Source of the DNA: JAJYBV01 sp021812265
GTDB lineage: Bacteria; Chloroflexota; Ktedonobacteria; Ktedonobacterales; JACDGC01
NCBI GenBank assembly: GCA_027459525.1
Contig: DAIDIC010000123.1
Coordinates: forward strand, 1 to 45,385
Length of the DNA: 45,385 bases
Direction of reading: 5' to 3'
Part shown: one piece after another, positions 16,300 through 24,891 of the stretch
How the letters are laid out: each line of letters begins with the position of its first letter
Position numbering within the stretch: position 1 is the stretch's first letter
Program-made: the position numbers and the translations under genes
Notes under the pieces: model-generated
Databases searched by the model: none
What the model saw: only the letters and a program-made list of their open reading frames with translations
What the model was told of the DNA's origin: nothing

Positions 16300-18789
16300 T
16301 TATTCCGGTTCCGCTAGAGCAATAGCAATTACTTCACTTACGTCACTCACGGGAAGAAATTGCATCTCCTGCTTCAAGTCTTGCGGAAAATCATCCAAAT
16401 CCATTTCATTGCCTTTGGGAAATATAACTGTATGAATGCCTAAACGATGCGCCGCCAACGCTTTATCGCGCAGCCCGCCGATTGGCAGCGCCTTGCCCCG
16501 CAGCGATATTTCGCCAGTCATTGCCACATCCCATCGCACCTTTTGCCCTTTTACCAGTGATACAATTGCGGTAGCAATGGTTACCCCCGCCGACGGACCA
16601 TCCTTTGGTGTAGCCCCTGCCGGCACATGAATATGCACACTCATGCCGCGAAACACATGCGGATCTATCCCAAATTCAGCTGCGTTTGATCGGACATACG
16701 TCAGCGCAGTTTGGGCAGATTCTTTCATAACATTGCCAAGTTGCCCGGTTAAAACTAACTGTTCTTCGGCGCTCGGCATCATAGCCGCCTCAACAAACAG
16801 TACATCGCCGCCATACGGAGTAACTGATAAACCGGCGGCAACTCCCGGTCTGTCAATCCTTTCAAATGTCTCATCCGGGGCTATTGGCCTGCCTAACAGT
16901 TCATACAGTGAATCTTTTGTAACATTCATCGATTTAGCGGAGCCGGCGGCAATTGCTTTTGTCGCCTTGCGGCACACATCTGCAATTTTACGCTCTAAAT
17001 TGCGCACTCCGGCTTCTCGTGTATATTCTCTGATTATGTGTTGAATTGCGTCATCGCTTACAATCAACTCTTCGGGCAGCAACGCGGCGGCCTTTAATTG
17101 CTTAGGCAGCAGATACGTTCTGGCAATGTGTACTTTTTGCTCTTCAGTATATCCCGATAAACTGATTACTTCCATTCTATCGAGCAGCGCCGGCGGAATA
17201 CGCTCCATTTCATTAGCCGTAGCAATAAACATAATTTGAGACAAATCAAAAGGCAAATCTAAATAATTATCGCGAAAACTAAAATTCTGCTCAGGATCCA
17301 GCACTTCCAACAGCGCAGAAGAAGGATCTCCGCGCCAATCTGCGCCAAGTTTATCAACTTCATCCAGCATAAACACAGGGTTTCGCACCCCAATGCGGCG
17401 CAAAGACTGCAGAATATTGCCCGGCATTGCGCCAATATATGTTCTGCGATGGCCGCGAATTTCAGCTTCATCGCGAATACCGCCAAGCGATAAGCGCACA
17501 AATTTTCTGTTCAGCGACCGCGCTATAGATTGCCCAAGAGAGGTTTTGCCAACCCCCGGAGGCCCAACAAAGCACAGCACCGGTTCATGCATTTGGCTGC
17601 TTCCCTCGCCGTTTTCGTTAAATCGTTCTTCACGGAGTTTTCTCACAGCCAAATATTCAAGGATTCGATCCTTAATTTTTTCCAGATCATAATGATCATG
17701 ATCCAAGGTCTCGCGGGATCGCTGAATATCGATAACGCTTTCGCTCATTTGGTTCCATGGCAGAGATACAATCATCTCCAGATAAGTTCTGATAACGGAA
17801 TATTCGGGTGACGCGGCAGATATTTTTTCTAACCGAGATAATTCCCGATTCGCTTCTTTTAAAGCAGATTCAGATAAACCGGCTTTTTGAATGCGTGAGC
17901 GAAGTTCATTGATTGCGGCGGCGTCGTCGCTTTCTTCTCCCAGTTCTTTTTGAATAGCTTTTATCTGTTCACGCAGATAATACTCCCGCTGCGCTTTCGT
18001 CATTTCGTCTTGCGCTTGATTTTGCAATTTTTTACCAAGCTCAAGAATTTCCAATTCTTTATTTAAAAACTGAATAACTTTTTCTAATTTTGCGCGGACA
18101 GAATCCATCTCCAACAGTTCTTGCCGGAAATGGAGATCCATTTTTACGGTAGAGGCAATAAAATAAACTATCTGGCGAGGATCCTCCAAATTAATAATTG
18201 CCATTGCCAGCTCTTCGGAAAGATATTGCACCAAACCAACCATCTTCTGAAAGAGATCGACGGCGCTGCGCTTCAGCGCTTCGGTTTCAATATCATTTTC
18301 CACTAATTCTTTGGAAACATGCGTTTTTGCTTTTAAATAGGGAGTTTCTTGCACATATTCATCAATAACAATACGCTCTAATCCTTGGGCCATAATCTGT
18401 AAATTGCCGTCAGGCAGCCGAATCAGCCGAGCAATACGCGCAACAGCGCCCACGCGAAATGTATCATCCGGACCGCCTTGCTCTAAATCGGGATCTTTTT
18501 GCGCAACCAATCCAATTATTTTATCGGAACGCATAGCGTCTTCTATCAGCGCAATAGAGCGCTCTTGCCCAACCGCCAGCGGAGTTACGGCAAAAGGAAA
18601 CACTACAACACCTTTTAAGGGGATAATTGGCAGAATTTCCACAAATTTGGGTTCTGAATTTTTATTTACTGTATTGTTATCAATAGAGTCATTTAAATCT
18701 TCCATATCAATATGTTCAACATAAACCGACTCGTCTTCATCTTCATCGTCATTGTCGGCTAAATGGAAAAAAAACTCATTATAAGACAT
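16300..18789 (-). CDS. lon: ATP-dependent protease Lon
   Basis: An 829-residue protease of normal length; AGGAGAG lies 9 bases before ATG 18789. An unusual acidic N-terminus (NDDEDEDESVYVEHIDMEDLND) precedes the LON substrate domain (about 50-245), a coiled coil (LEILELGKKLQNQAQDEMTKAQREYYLREQIKAIQKELG), and the AAA+ domain with Walker A GPPGVGKTS and Walker B FMLDEVDKL. The serine-lysine dyad is Ser733 (KDGPSAGVT) and Lys776 (LRDKALAAH), 43 residues apart as in E. coli Lon. It degrades damaged and regulatory proteins in the cytoplasm. It is monocistronic. Confidence 0.97.
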   Translation of the reverse strand: MSYNEFFFHLADNDDEDEDESVYVEHIDMEDLNDSIDNNTVNKNSEPKFVEILPIIPLKGVVVFPFAVTPLAVGQERSIALIEDAMRSDKIIGLVAQKDPDLEQGGPDDTFRVGAVARIARLIRLPDGNLQIMAQGLERIVIDEYVQETPYLKAKTHVSKELVENDIETEALKRSAVDLFQKMVGLVQYLSEELAMAIINLEDPRQIVYFIASTVKMDLHFRQELLEMDSVRAKLEKVIQFLNKELEILELGKKLQNQAQDEMTKAQREYYLREQIKAIQKELGEESDDAAAINELRSRIQKAGLSESALKEANRELSRLEKISAASPEYSVIRTYLEMIVSLPWNQMSESVIDIQRSRETLDHDHYDLEKIKDRILEYLAVRKLREERFNENGEGSSQMHEPVLCFVGPPGVGKTSLGQSIARSLNRKFVRLSLGGIRDEAEIRGHRRTYIGAMPGNILQSLRRIGVRNPVFMLDEVDKLGADWRGDPSSALLEVLDPEQNFSFRDNYLDLPFDLSQIMFIATANEMERIPPALLDRMEVISLSGYTEEQKVHIARTYLLPKQLKAAALLPEELIVSDDAIQHIIREYTREAGVRNLERKIADVCRKATKAIAAGSAKSMNVTKDSLYELLGRPIAPDETFERIDRPGVAAGLSVTPYGGDVLFVEAAMMPSAEEQLVLTGQLGNVMKESAQTALTYVRSNAAEFGIDPHVFRGMSVHIHVPAGATPKDGPSAGVTIATAIVSLVKGQKVRWDVAMTGEISLRGKALPIGGLRDKALAAHRLGIHTVIFPKGNEMDLDDFPQDLKQEMQFLPVSDVSEVIAIALAEPE

Positions 18790-19095
18790 GAAAAGCGTCT
18801 CTCCTTAAACTGCCAAACATAGCTTGGACAGATAATCAGCGTTAGTATATTGTATCATAATAAAAACCAACTTCAGCAGGATTTTATATGTGTGAGAACT
18901 ATTTTTTTGTTTGGTGTGGGCGCTATCCCCTAAAAACCAAGAAAAGGTCTGTTTTAGGGGACTAAACGGTATTTTTCCGTATCTACTTATTTTGGCGCGA
19001 AACGGCAATTGGTGTCAATAGCGTTTCATATGACTGCGCCAAGCGCCAAATACCACGTATACACGATGTTCTTTTCTGCAAGTTTGATTCCAATT
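18790..19095. other. Spacer upstream of lon with a hairpin
   Basis: This 306-base spacer lies between lon and the chimeric receptor gene, both on the minus strand. CCCCTAAAA (18927-18935) and TTTTAGGGG (18952-18960) form a 9-bp stem with a 16-base loop, and a smaller ACGG..CCGT hairpin (about 18966-18980) is beside it. Neither has a T-run on the minus strand, so terminator function for the upstream gene is uncertain. No CIRCE-type TTAGCACTC repeat or other heat-shock operator is visible. Confidence 0.45.
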
Positions 19096-22000
19096 TTAAA
19101 TAGGCGCGCAGGAATTTTGCTGCGCAGAAGTAGCGCAAATCGCATTGGCGCCATTCACAATGGAAACAATCTGCCAAACCAAGTTATGTTGCCCGCTGCT
19201 ATTCACCGAATTTTGACTGACTTGCAGATTTAAAATTTCCATAGCGCGATGAACAATTGTACCTTGACTATCAAAAGCAATAACCCCGCTGATTCCGTTA
19301 AATGGCTGGCTGGGCGTAACATTATCCAACGAGTCGCGAAGTGATTGCGCGGAAGGAATGATTTTATTTGTCCATCCATTTGAATTTACTAACGATGTCG
19401 TTATTAAATACATCGAGTCATAAGATAAAATCGCGTTTTGATCTGCGTTAATAACATTGGTTTGCGTTGAAAAAGTTGCATAAAACTTTTGAAAAAACTG
19501 AGGAGGCTGCTGATTTAAATAGCTCCAAACTGATGGATCGGCCAGGCTTAGCGTATAAATATTGCTCATCTGAGACGCATGCTGCAGCGCATACTGCGCC
19601 ATAGCAGAGCTGCCTTGCCCAAGCAACGCCGGAGAATCCGCCATTGGCCCAGCAAGAATGGGGGTATTTAAGCCAAAAGATATCAACGCTTTGTTCATAG
19701 CAATTGTATCTTGGTCACTGCCTATTACAATCACCGCGCCGGATCCATATATGCCCGTATCTTTTGCGGCGGTGATAAAAGATGCGCTGCTTTGCAGTGA
19801 AATATTATCTGTGTGCACATTGGGTCCATTCGGAATGCTGCTAAGAACTTTGCTCATAATAAACGCCGCTTCTTGGTTTCTCGCATTAGATGGGTCTACA
19901 GCAAGCTCAATGGAAAACGGCCGGAATTTTTGCAAGATGAATTGCGCCATAGCAGTCATTTGATCAGCTACCGAAGCCGTTATGGTGTAGAAATACGGCG
20001 TTCCGCCTATAGAATCGGTAACACTTTCAGGCGCAATAATGGGAATTTGCGCAGAAGTAAGGATATTTGCCGCCTGTTGAATTAACACTGCCGAATTTGC
20101 GTTTAAGTTATTTGGCGCCCATGTAATAACTCCAACAACATGGTCGGCGTTGCCGTTTTGCACCATATTCACAAGGTATGATGCAACAGGAACTGCGCCG
20201 GCGCCATCAGACCCAACACTGGCAATAGCAATTTTTACTTTCCCGGGATACACATCGCTGGAATTGATTTCATTTTGCGCAATCGATATGCCGCGCAAAA
20301 TTTGCAATGTCGACGGAAGATCTTGCCCACTGAAACTGCTGGCCACTGCAAGAGTAATAAAATTTGTGTGGCTGCCAGCCATAATTTGCGCATTGGCCAG
20401 GTAAATAGCGGCTTCGGGGTTGCTGGGATCTGTTTTCGTGGCGTCGGCAAAATAGATGACAGCGTTGGCGTAATCGCCTTTAGCGTAATATTGCGCGCCG
20501 ATCATTGTTTGCGCTTCTGCAACAGCCGCCGCCGGTATAGCGGTTCCGGACGAAGCTTGCGCAACGATTTGCTGTGGTGTGAGTTTATACACCGATGTGT
20601 CGGAAATATAAAACGCCGTTTGGCCCTCGCTTATGCCCAAACCTTCCTGCGTTAATGCAACAGCGGTAGGATTAACAGTTGGCGAAGGCTGCGGAGTTGC
20701 CGCAATAAAAGACGATGAAAATTGCGAATGAATAATAAGGCCGGTGATCAATGTGGTAATAATAATAAGCGACACAATTGTAGTTATGATAATCGACATA
20801 CCGCCGGCTGAGCTTTGAGCGTCTTTCACTTTCTTTTGCGGTCTGTGGTCAGTTTTTTCCAGCGCAATGCGCATATCTTCAGTATCGATATAGCGCTGCG
20901 CCGGTGAAACCCTAAGCGATTTATTAATAAAACGATCCATTGATGCGCTAACGGCAGGGTTGAGCTGATGAAGTGGCTGAAATAGCCCGGAACGATAAAC
21001 CGACATACTGGCGTTAGTCATAGCGTAATAAAATGAAGCGGCGGCGGCATATAAGTCATTCGCAATTTTAGGCTCATCTGCTTCCGCTTCCGGCGGTGAA
21101 AAGTTTTTTATCAGCGCTGGTTTACTGGGAAGTTTCACATTCAAGGTCTGCGCTAACAGCGGGATAGACCAATTGCACACATATATTTTCTCTTCATTCT
21201 CTGATAACAACAACGAATCGGGAGAAATTTCGCCATGCGGTACAGATGGCCTTTGGTTCTCTAAAAATTCACATACATCTAAAACTTGCCCAAGTAATTT
21301 TTTAGCTGCTTGTTCACTTATGGTCCCTAATTCTTCCACACGATCACTCAGCCATCTGCCTTCTATTGCTTCAAATACAAAATAGATTGCCTGTTGATCG
21401 ATAAAAGAATCTATATATTTTTGTACATTCGGGTGTTCACTAATATCTCGCAGTTTATTAGAGATCATTTCGCGAGAAAAATCGGCTTCTATTGCGTTCA
21501 TATCATTTAATGGAATACGCGCAAGAATGATGCGATCGCCGCCTCGGCTCATATCTACCGCCATCCAGCGCTGAACGGTGGATGACGTCGTAATTTTTCG
21601 TATTGGTTCGTACACACCTAAGACACGAATTAAGCCATTGCGAATAACACTTCCTTCTCCAAAACCAGTATTCCGAAATTGCTGCATGTTCCACTGCCCG
21701 GATAAACTGCTGACATCCTCAAATAAATCCCATTGACCGGATTGTCCCTGCTGCATAGAGCGAAATTGCCGGGAAGGCTGCATAGAACTTGCGCCAAAAG
21801 ACGGCGATCCGGGATTATTTGATACATTTGGTATATTCGGCATATTCGGCCGATATGGGGCAGGCAGCCGGTTATTAGGCTCTGACGCAGGCTGTGAAGC
21901 AGGATATACCGGCCCTGAACGATGCTGTGGCTGGCTGGGCGGGCGAACAAATTGCTGCGGAGTTGGCGTTTGCTGTGTCGGTGTTGTAAACGGATACCCT

Positions 22001-22338
22001 GCGTTAGAGCGCTGCGTGGAAATATTGTTTGGCGCCGAAGGATGAATGGGACCAGACCGGCGCATCGGAGCCGATGAATTGCTATTTTGTTGCGGCGGCT
22101 GTTGCCCCGCCGGCGGAATATTCGCCTCAATATTTGGAGCGCGCCGGTTACTATTATAAGAATTATTGTCACCGGGCGCATTCTCTCCGGCCGGATTATT
22201 TTGCGGATCCAACGGAGCCATTCTGGGCCGGCTGGGCGCTTTTGATATCAGTTGATTGGAACTGATGAGCGGCATACCGCAATGAGCGCAGCTGCGCGCG
22301 TCTTGTGCATTCGTGAAACCGCAATTTTTGCAGATCAT
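19096..22338 (-). CDS. Chimeric membrane receptor: zinc ribbon, pseudokinase, TM, periplasmic-binding-like domain
   Basis: A 1080-residue protein with AGAAGG upstream of ATG 22338. In order: a zinc ribbon (Cys3, Cys6, Cys17, Cys20); a disordered Pro/Gln/Asn-rich linker (about 30-205); a Ser/Thr-kinase-like domain (about 238-495); one transmembrane helix (about 514-537); a short TPR-like pair (about 600-655, with AQYYAKGDYANAVIYFADATKTDPSNPEAAIYLA); and a Peripla_BP_6/ANF-receptor-like domain (about 658-1060, starting FITLAVASSFSGQDL). The kinase is degraded: the catalytic-loop HRD is HGE (368-370), the loop Asn is Ser, the DFG Asp is Asn389, and the beta-3 Lys is Arg274. It is probably a catalytically dead signalling receptor that senses a ligand outside and passes it to a cytoplasmic pseudokinase. 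I know of no named family for the whole chain. Confidence 0.8.
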   Translation of the reverse strand: MICKNCGFTNAQDARSCAHCGMPLISSNQLISKAPSRPRMAPLDPQNNPAGENAPGDNNSYNSNRRAPNIEANIPPAGQQPPQQNSNSSAPMRRSGPIHPSAPNNISTQRSNAGYPFTTPTQQTPTPQQFVRPPSQPQHRSGPVYPASQPASEPNNRLPAPYRPNMPNIPNVSNNPGSPSFGASSMQPSRQFRSMQQGQSGQWDLFEDVSSLSGQWNMQQFRNTGFGEGSVIRNGLIRVLGVYEPIRKITTSSTVQRWMAVDMSRGGDRIILARIPLNDMNAIEADFSREMISNKLRDISEHPNVQKYIDSFIDQQAIYFVFEAIEGRWLSDRVEELGTISEQAAKKLLGQVLDVCEFLENQRPSVPHGEISPDSLLLSENEEKIYVCNWSIPLLAQTLNVKLPSKPALIKNFSPPEAEADEPKIANDLYAAAASFYYAMTNASMSVYRSGLFQPLHQLNPAVSASMDRFINKSLRVSPAQRYIDTEDMRIALEKTDHRPQKKVKDAQSSAGGMSIIITTIVSLIIITTLITGLIIHSQFSSSFIAATPQPSPTVNPTAVALTQEGLGISEGQTAFYISDTSVYKLTPQQIVAQASSGTAIPAAAVAEAQTMIGAQYYAKGDYANAVIYFADATKTDPSNPEAAIYLANAQIMAGSHTNFITLAVASSFSGQDLPSTLQILRGISIAQNEINSSDVYPGKVKIAIASVGSDGAGAVPVASYLVNMVQNGNADHVVGVITWAPNNLNANSAVLIQQAANILTSAQIPIIAPESVTDSIGGTPYFYTITASVADQMTAMAQFILQKFRPFSIELAVDPSNARNQEAAFIMSKVLSSIPNGPNVHTDNISLQSSASFITAAKDTGIYGSGAVIVIGSDQDTIAMNKALISFGLNTPILAGPMADSPALLGQGSSAMAQYALQHASQMSNIYTLSLADPSVWSYLNQQPPQFFQKFYATFSTQTNVINADQNAILSYDSMYLITTSLVNSNGWTNKIIPSAQSLRDSLDNVTPSQPFNGISGVIAFDSQGTIVHRAMEILNLQVSQNSVNSSGQHNLVWQIVSIVNGANAICATSAQQNSCAPI

Positions 22339-22500
22339 CCTTCTGTACCTTCTTCTAGCAAACCTGCCGAGAGAGTAAGCCTGAAATATATTTAATTTTT
22401 ATTGTACGGCAATTCGCAGTGGCGTCAAGAACTTAAACTTTTTGCATAGTATCCGCCGACATAAATGGTAGGTATGGTAGGGTAACAACATGCATATAGT

Positions 22501-23313
22501 TTATCGGCATGAAACACTAAACGCATCTAAACTCACATTTTTATAGAGCGAGTTAAAATTCAGCGCGTTTGCTTGGCTGCAAAATTGATTTGGCTTTAGA
22601 TTATATTCAATTTCAAAAACCGCTTTGCCGGCATTTGTAAATGGCAGCAACTTAGAACATTCCTGATATTCAAAGCATTGTTCATTTAAAGCCCAATCAA
22701 AATTTGGCAGTAACACTGGGATTTGATCGATATCATTTTTCAATCCCACGGAAAGCCCAAACGTGTGCGCTGTTTGCGCTATAAACAAATTAAATTGTAT
22801 TTGTTCCTGCGCCGTCAGCGGAAATCCCGTATCATTTTCATAACCATTAACATTATCGGGATCGATGGCGTCGAAACCTTTATTTTTACACATACGCATC
22901 CGCGCCGTAATAATTGGAGCCAGCGCGGCAATCTGCCGAATATCCAACCAACGTTCGTCCGGGTAGCCATCTAATGTTTTTCCCAACAATTGTGCAGGAA
23001 AACTGCCGGCGTCGGGGCGAAAATTTTCCCAGCTTCCCACATCAATATAGCAAAAAACATGAATATGCTGTGCGTGCAATTGCGCCACTAAATGCGCAGA
23101 AGCGTCAAAACCATCGATATCATATACTTCTGCAAACGCAAATGGCGCAATAGGCAGTGCGCTTAATTGAATTTGCCAAGATGTTTTTACCGCCGGAATC
23201 CACATCGCCGCGCGCTGAGAGATCACCGGCGCTTGAGTAGAATTTGGAGCAGCGCAAGACGCGCAAAATAATACCACCAACGCCAAAACCGATAATAATC
23301 GAGATAGTCTCAT
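22501..23313 (-). CDS. GH114-type lipoprotein (endo-alpha-1,4-polygalactosaminidase-like)
   Basis: A 270-residue secreted lipoprotein; AAGGA lies before ATG 23313. The signal peptide ends LFCASC, so the Cys is probably lipidated. The barrel shows FAEVYDIDGFDAS, IHVFCYIDVGSWENFRPDA, DERWLDIRQIAALAPIITARM, GFDAIDPDNVNGYENDTG and GLKNDIDQI, matching GH114 (Glyco_hydro_114) enzymes that cut galactosaminogalactan-like polymers; the conserved acids are the Asp of YIDVG and of DAIDPDN. It acts outside the cell. It starts just downstream of the citrate synthase terminator and is probably its own unit. True substrate is unknown. Confidence 0.82.
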   Translation of the reverse strand: MRLSRLLSVLALVVLFCASCAAPNSTQAPVISQRAAMWIPAVKTSWQIQLSALPIAPFAFAEVYDIDGFDASAHLVAQLHAQHIHVFCYIDVGSWENFRPDAGSFPAQLLGKTLDGYPDERWLDIRQIAALAPIITARMRMCKNKGFDAIDPDNVNGYENDTGFPLTAQEQIQFNLFIAQTAHTFGLSVGLKNDIDQIPVLLPNFDWALNEQCFEYQECSKLLPFTNAGKAVFEIEYNLKPNQFCSQANALNFNSLYKNVSLDAFSVSCR

Positions 23314-23329
23314 ATAATTCCTTTGCTAT

Positions 23330-23363
23330 AAAAAAAGGGATTTGGCGAGTATACCAAATCCCT
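23330..23363 (-). terminator. Intrinsic terminator of the citrate synthase gene
   Basis: On the minus strand AGGGATTTGG and CCAAATCCCT form a perfect 10-bp stem with a loop of about 8 bases, followed by TTTTTTT. It lies about 27 bases after the citrate synthase stop and just before the GH114 start codon. Confidence 0.9.
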
Positions 23364-23389
23364 GCAAGCGTGTGTTCGTTAAAACCAGT

Positions 23390-24655
23390 TTATTTAGCCG
23401 GAACGTCACGCTGAGCGTAACCGGTATAAATTTGCAGCGGCCGAACAATTTTATTTTCCGGATCATTCTCGAATTCCAGCCATTGGGCAGTCCAACCTGG
23501 GGTGCGCCCAATAGCAAAAAGCAGCGGAAACATTTCAACCGGTATCCCCATAGCTTCGTAGATCAGCCCGCTGTAAAAGTCAACATTGGGATAGAGTTTG
23601 CGTTTAATAAAGTATTCATCGGCCAAAGCGATTTGTTCCAATTTAATCGCAGTATCCAGATATGGGTTTGTGCCGGTAACAGCAAACACTTGATACGCCA
23701 GCTCTTTAATTATTTTTGCCCGAGGATCAAATGTTTTGTAAACCCTATGTCCAAAACCCATTAAACGCCCTTCGCCGGATTTTACTTTCTCAACAAACGC
23801 AGGGATATTTTCTACTGCGCCTATTTGGTGCAACATACGCAGCACCGCTTCATTGGCTCCGCCGTGCAGAGGGCCAAGCAGCGCCGCAACGCCACCAGCC
23901 ATAGAGCTATACAAGTCTGCGCCGGAAGAAGCAACATTGCGCACGGCGCTGGTGCTGCAATTTTGTTCATGATCTTCATGCAGCATAAACAGCACGTCCA
24001 GCGCTTTTTCCAAGGTTGGGTTGGGCGCATATGGTTCATTGTCTGTTTTAAACATCATGCGCATAAAGTTGCCGGCAAAACTTAAGGAAGGATCGGGTTC
24101 TACAAAATTTAAGCCTTTGCTTCTGCGATGGATAGCTGCAGCCAGCACAGGCATCTGGGCAATAATCCGGTAAATATGCGCAGTTTTTTGCTCTGGGCTG
24201 CTGAAAGCGCGCGCATCGGGGTAAACAGCGCCCAAAGCGGCGGTAGCAGAGATAAGCGCTGCCATTGGATAAACAGAAGCCGGCAAAGCGGCAATCATAT
24301 TTAAAACTTCAGCAGGCGCTTTGCAGTTAGCAGCCAGCGCGGCGTTTACTTCTTGCAACTGCGGCGCAGTAGGCAACTCGCCATGCAATAACAGCCATAT
24401 CACTTCAACATAACTGCTTTTTTCTGCAAGCTGCTCAATCGGATAACCACGATAGCGCAGTATTCCTTTATCGCCGTCTATAAATGTGACAGAACTGTGA
24501 CACGAGGCTGTATTTGTCAACCCGGGATCAAACGATACCAGTCCAAAATCGGTATCGTCCACCTTAATTTGACGTAAATCAGCCGCCTTAATTGTTCCTT
24601 CCGCTACTTTTAAGTCGTATTGCCGGCCAGTTCGCCGATCGATGATTGTAATCAT
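23390..24655 (-). CDS. gltA: Citrate synthase
   Basis: A 421-residue enzyme. The start is ATG 24655, with GGAGG about 12 bases upstream. The catalytic triad is visible: His264 in LLGPLHGGANEA, His303 in GFGHRVYK and Asp359 in NVDFYSGLIYEAMG. The N-terminal HSSVTFIDGDKGILRYRGYPIEQLAE and the LHEDHEQNCSTSAVRNVASSG block are typical. It condenses oxaloacetate with acetyl-CoA to citrate, the entry of the TCA cycle. The upstream region (24656-24891) is AT-rich, with a TATAAT on the minus strand at 24778-24773, probably its promoter. Confidence 0.97.
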   Translation of the reverse strand: MITIIDRRTGRQYDLKVAEGTIKAADLRQIKVDDTDFGLVSFDPGLTNTASCHSSVTFIDGDKGILRYRGYPIEQLAEKSSYVEVIWLLLHGELPTAPQLQEVNAALAANCKAPAEVLNMIAALPASVYPMAALISATAALGAVYPDARAFSSPEQKTAHIYRIIAQMPVLAAAIHRRSKGLNFVEPDPSLSFAGNFMRMMFKTDNEPYAPNPTLEKALDVLFMLHEDHEQNCSTSAVRNVASSGADLYSSMAGGVAALLGPLHGGANEAVLRMLHQIGAVENIPAFVEKVKSGEGRLMGFGHRVYKTFDPRAKIIKELAYQVFAVTGTNPYLDTAIKLEQIALADEYFIKRKLYPNVDFYSGLIYEAMGIPVEMFPLLFAIGRTPGWTAQWLEFENDPENKIVRPLQIYTGYAQRDVPAK

Positions 24656-24891
24656 GGGAAATCGTGAGCCTCCACACCGTGTTCTCTTTTTCCAGGCTGC
24701 CTGGTATGCCCTTTATTGGCCAGAAAGCGCAGCGTTGCGCAATCGGTACAATGAACGGTTTGCCTCAAGGGAATTATACTTTATATTATTATATATAATA
24801 TTGGCGCGCCGCGGCCAAACAGCTATATTTTACTCCAAAGTTTTTTACCGATTAACACTTGGTTATTTCAGTAAAAATAGCGTGATATCCC

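Noticed and set aside
24787..24800. The palindrome TATTATATATAATA before citrate synthase
   Set aside because: It is made only of A and T in an AT-rich promoter region and carries little information.
24656..24891. A riboswitch before citrate synthase
   Set aside because: The leader shows no known aptamer consensus that I can recognise.
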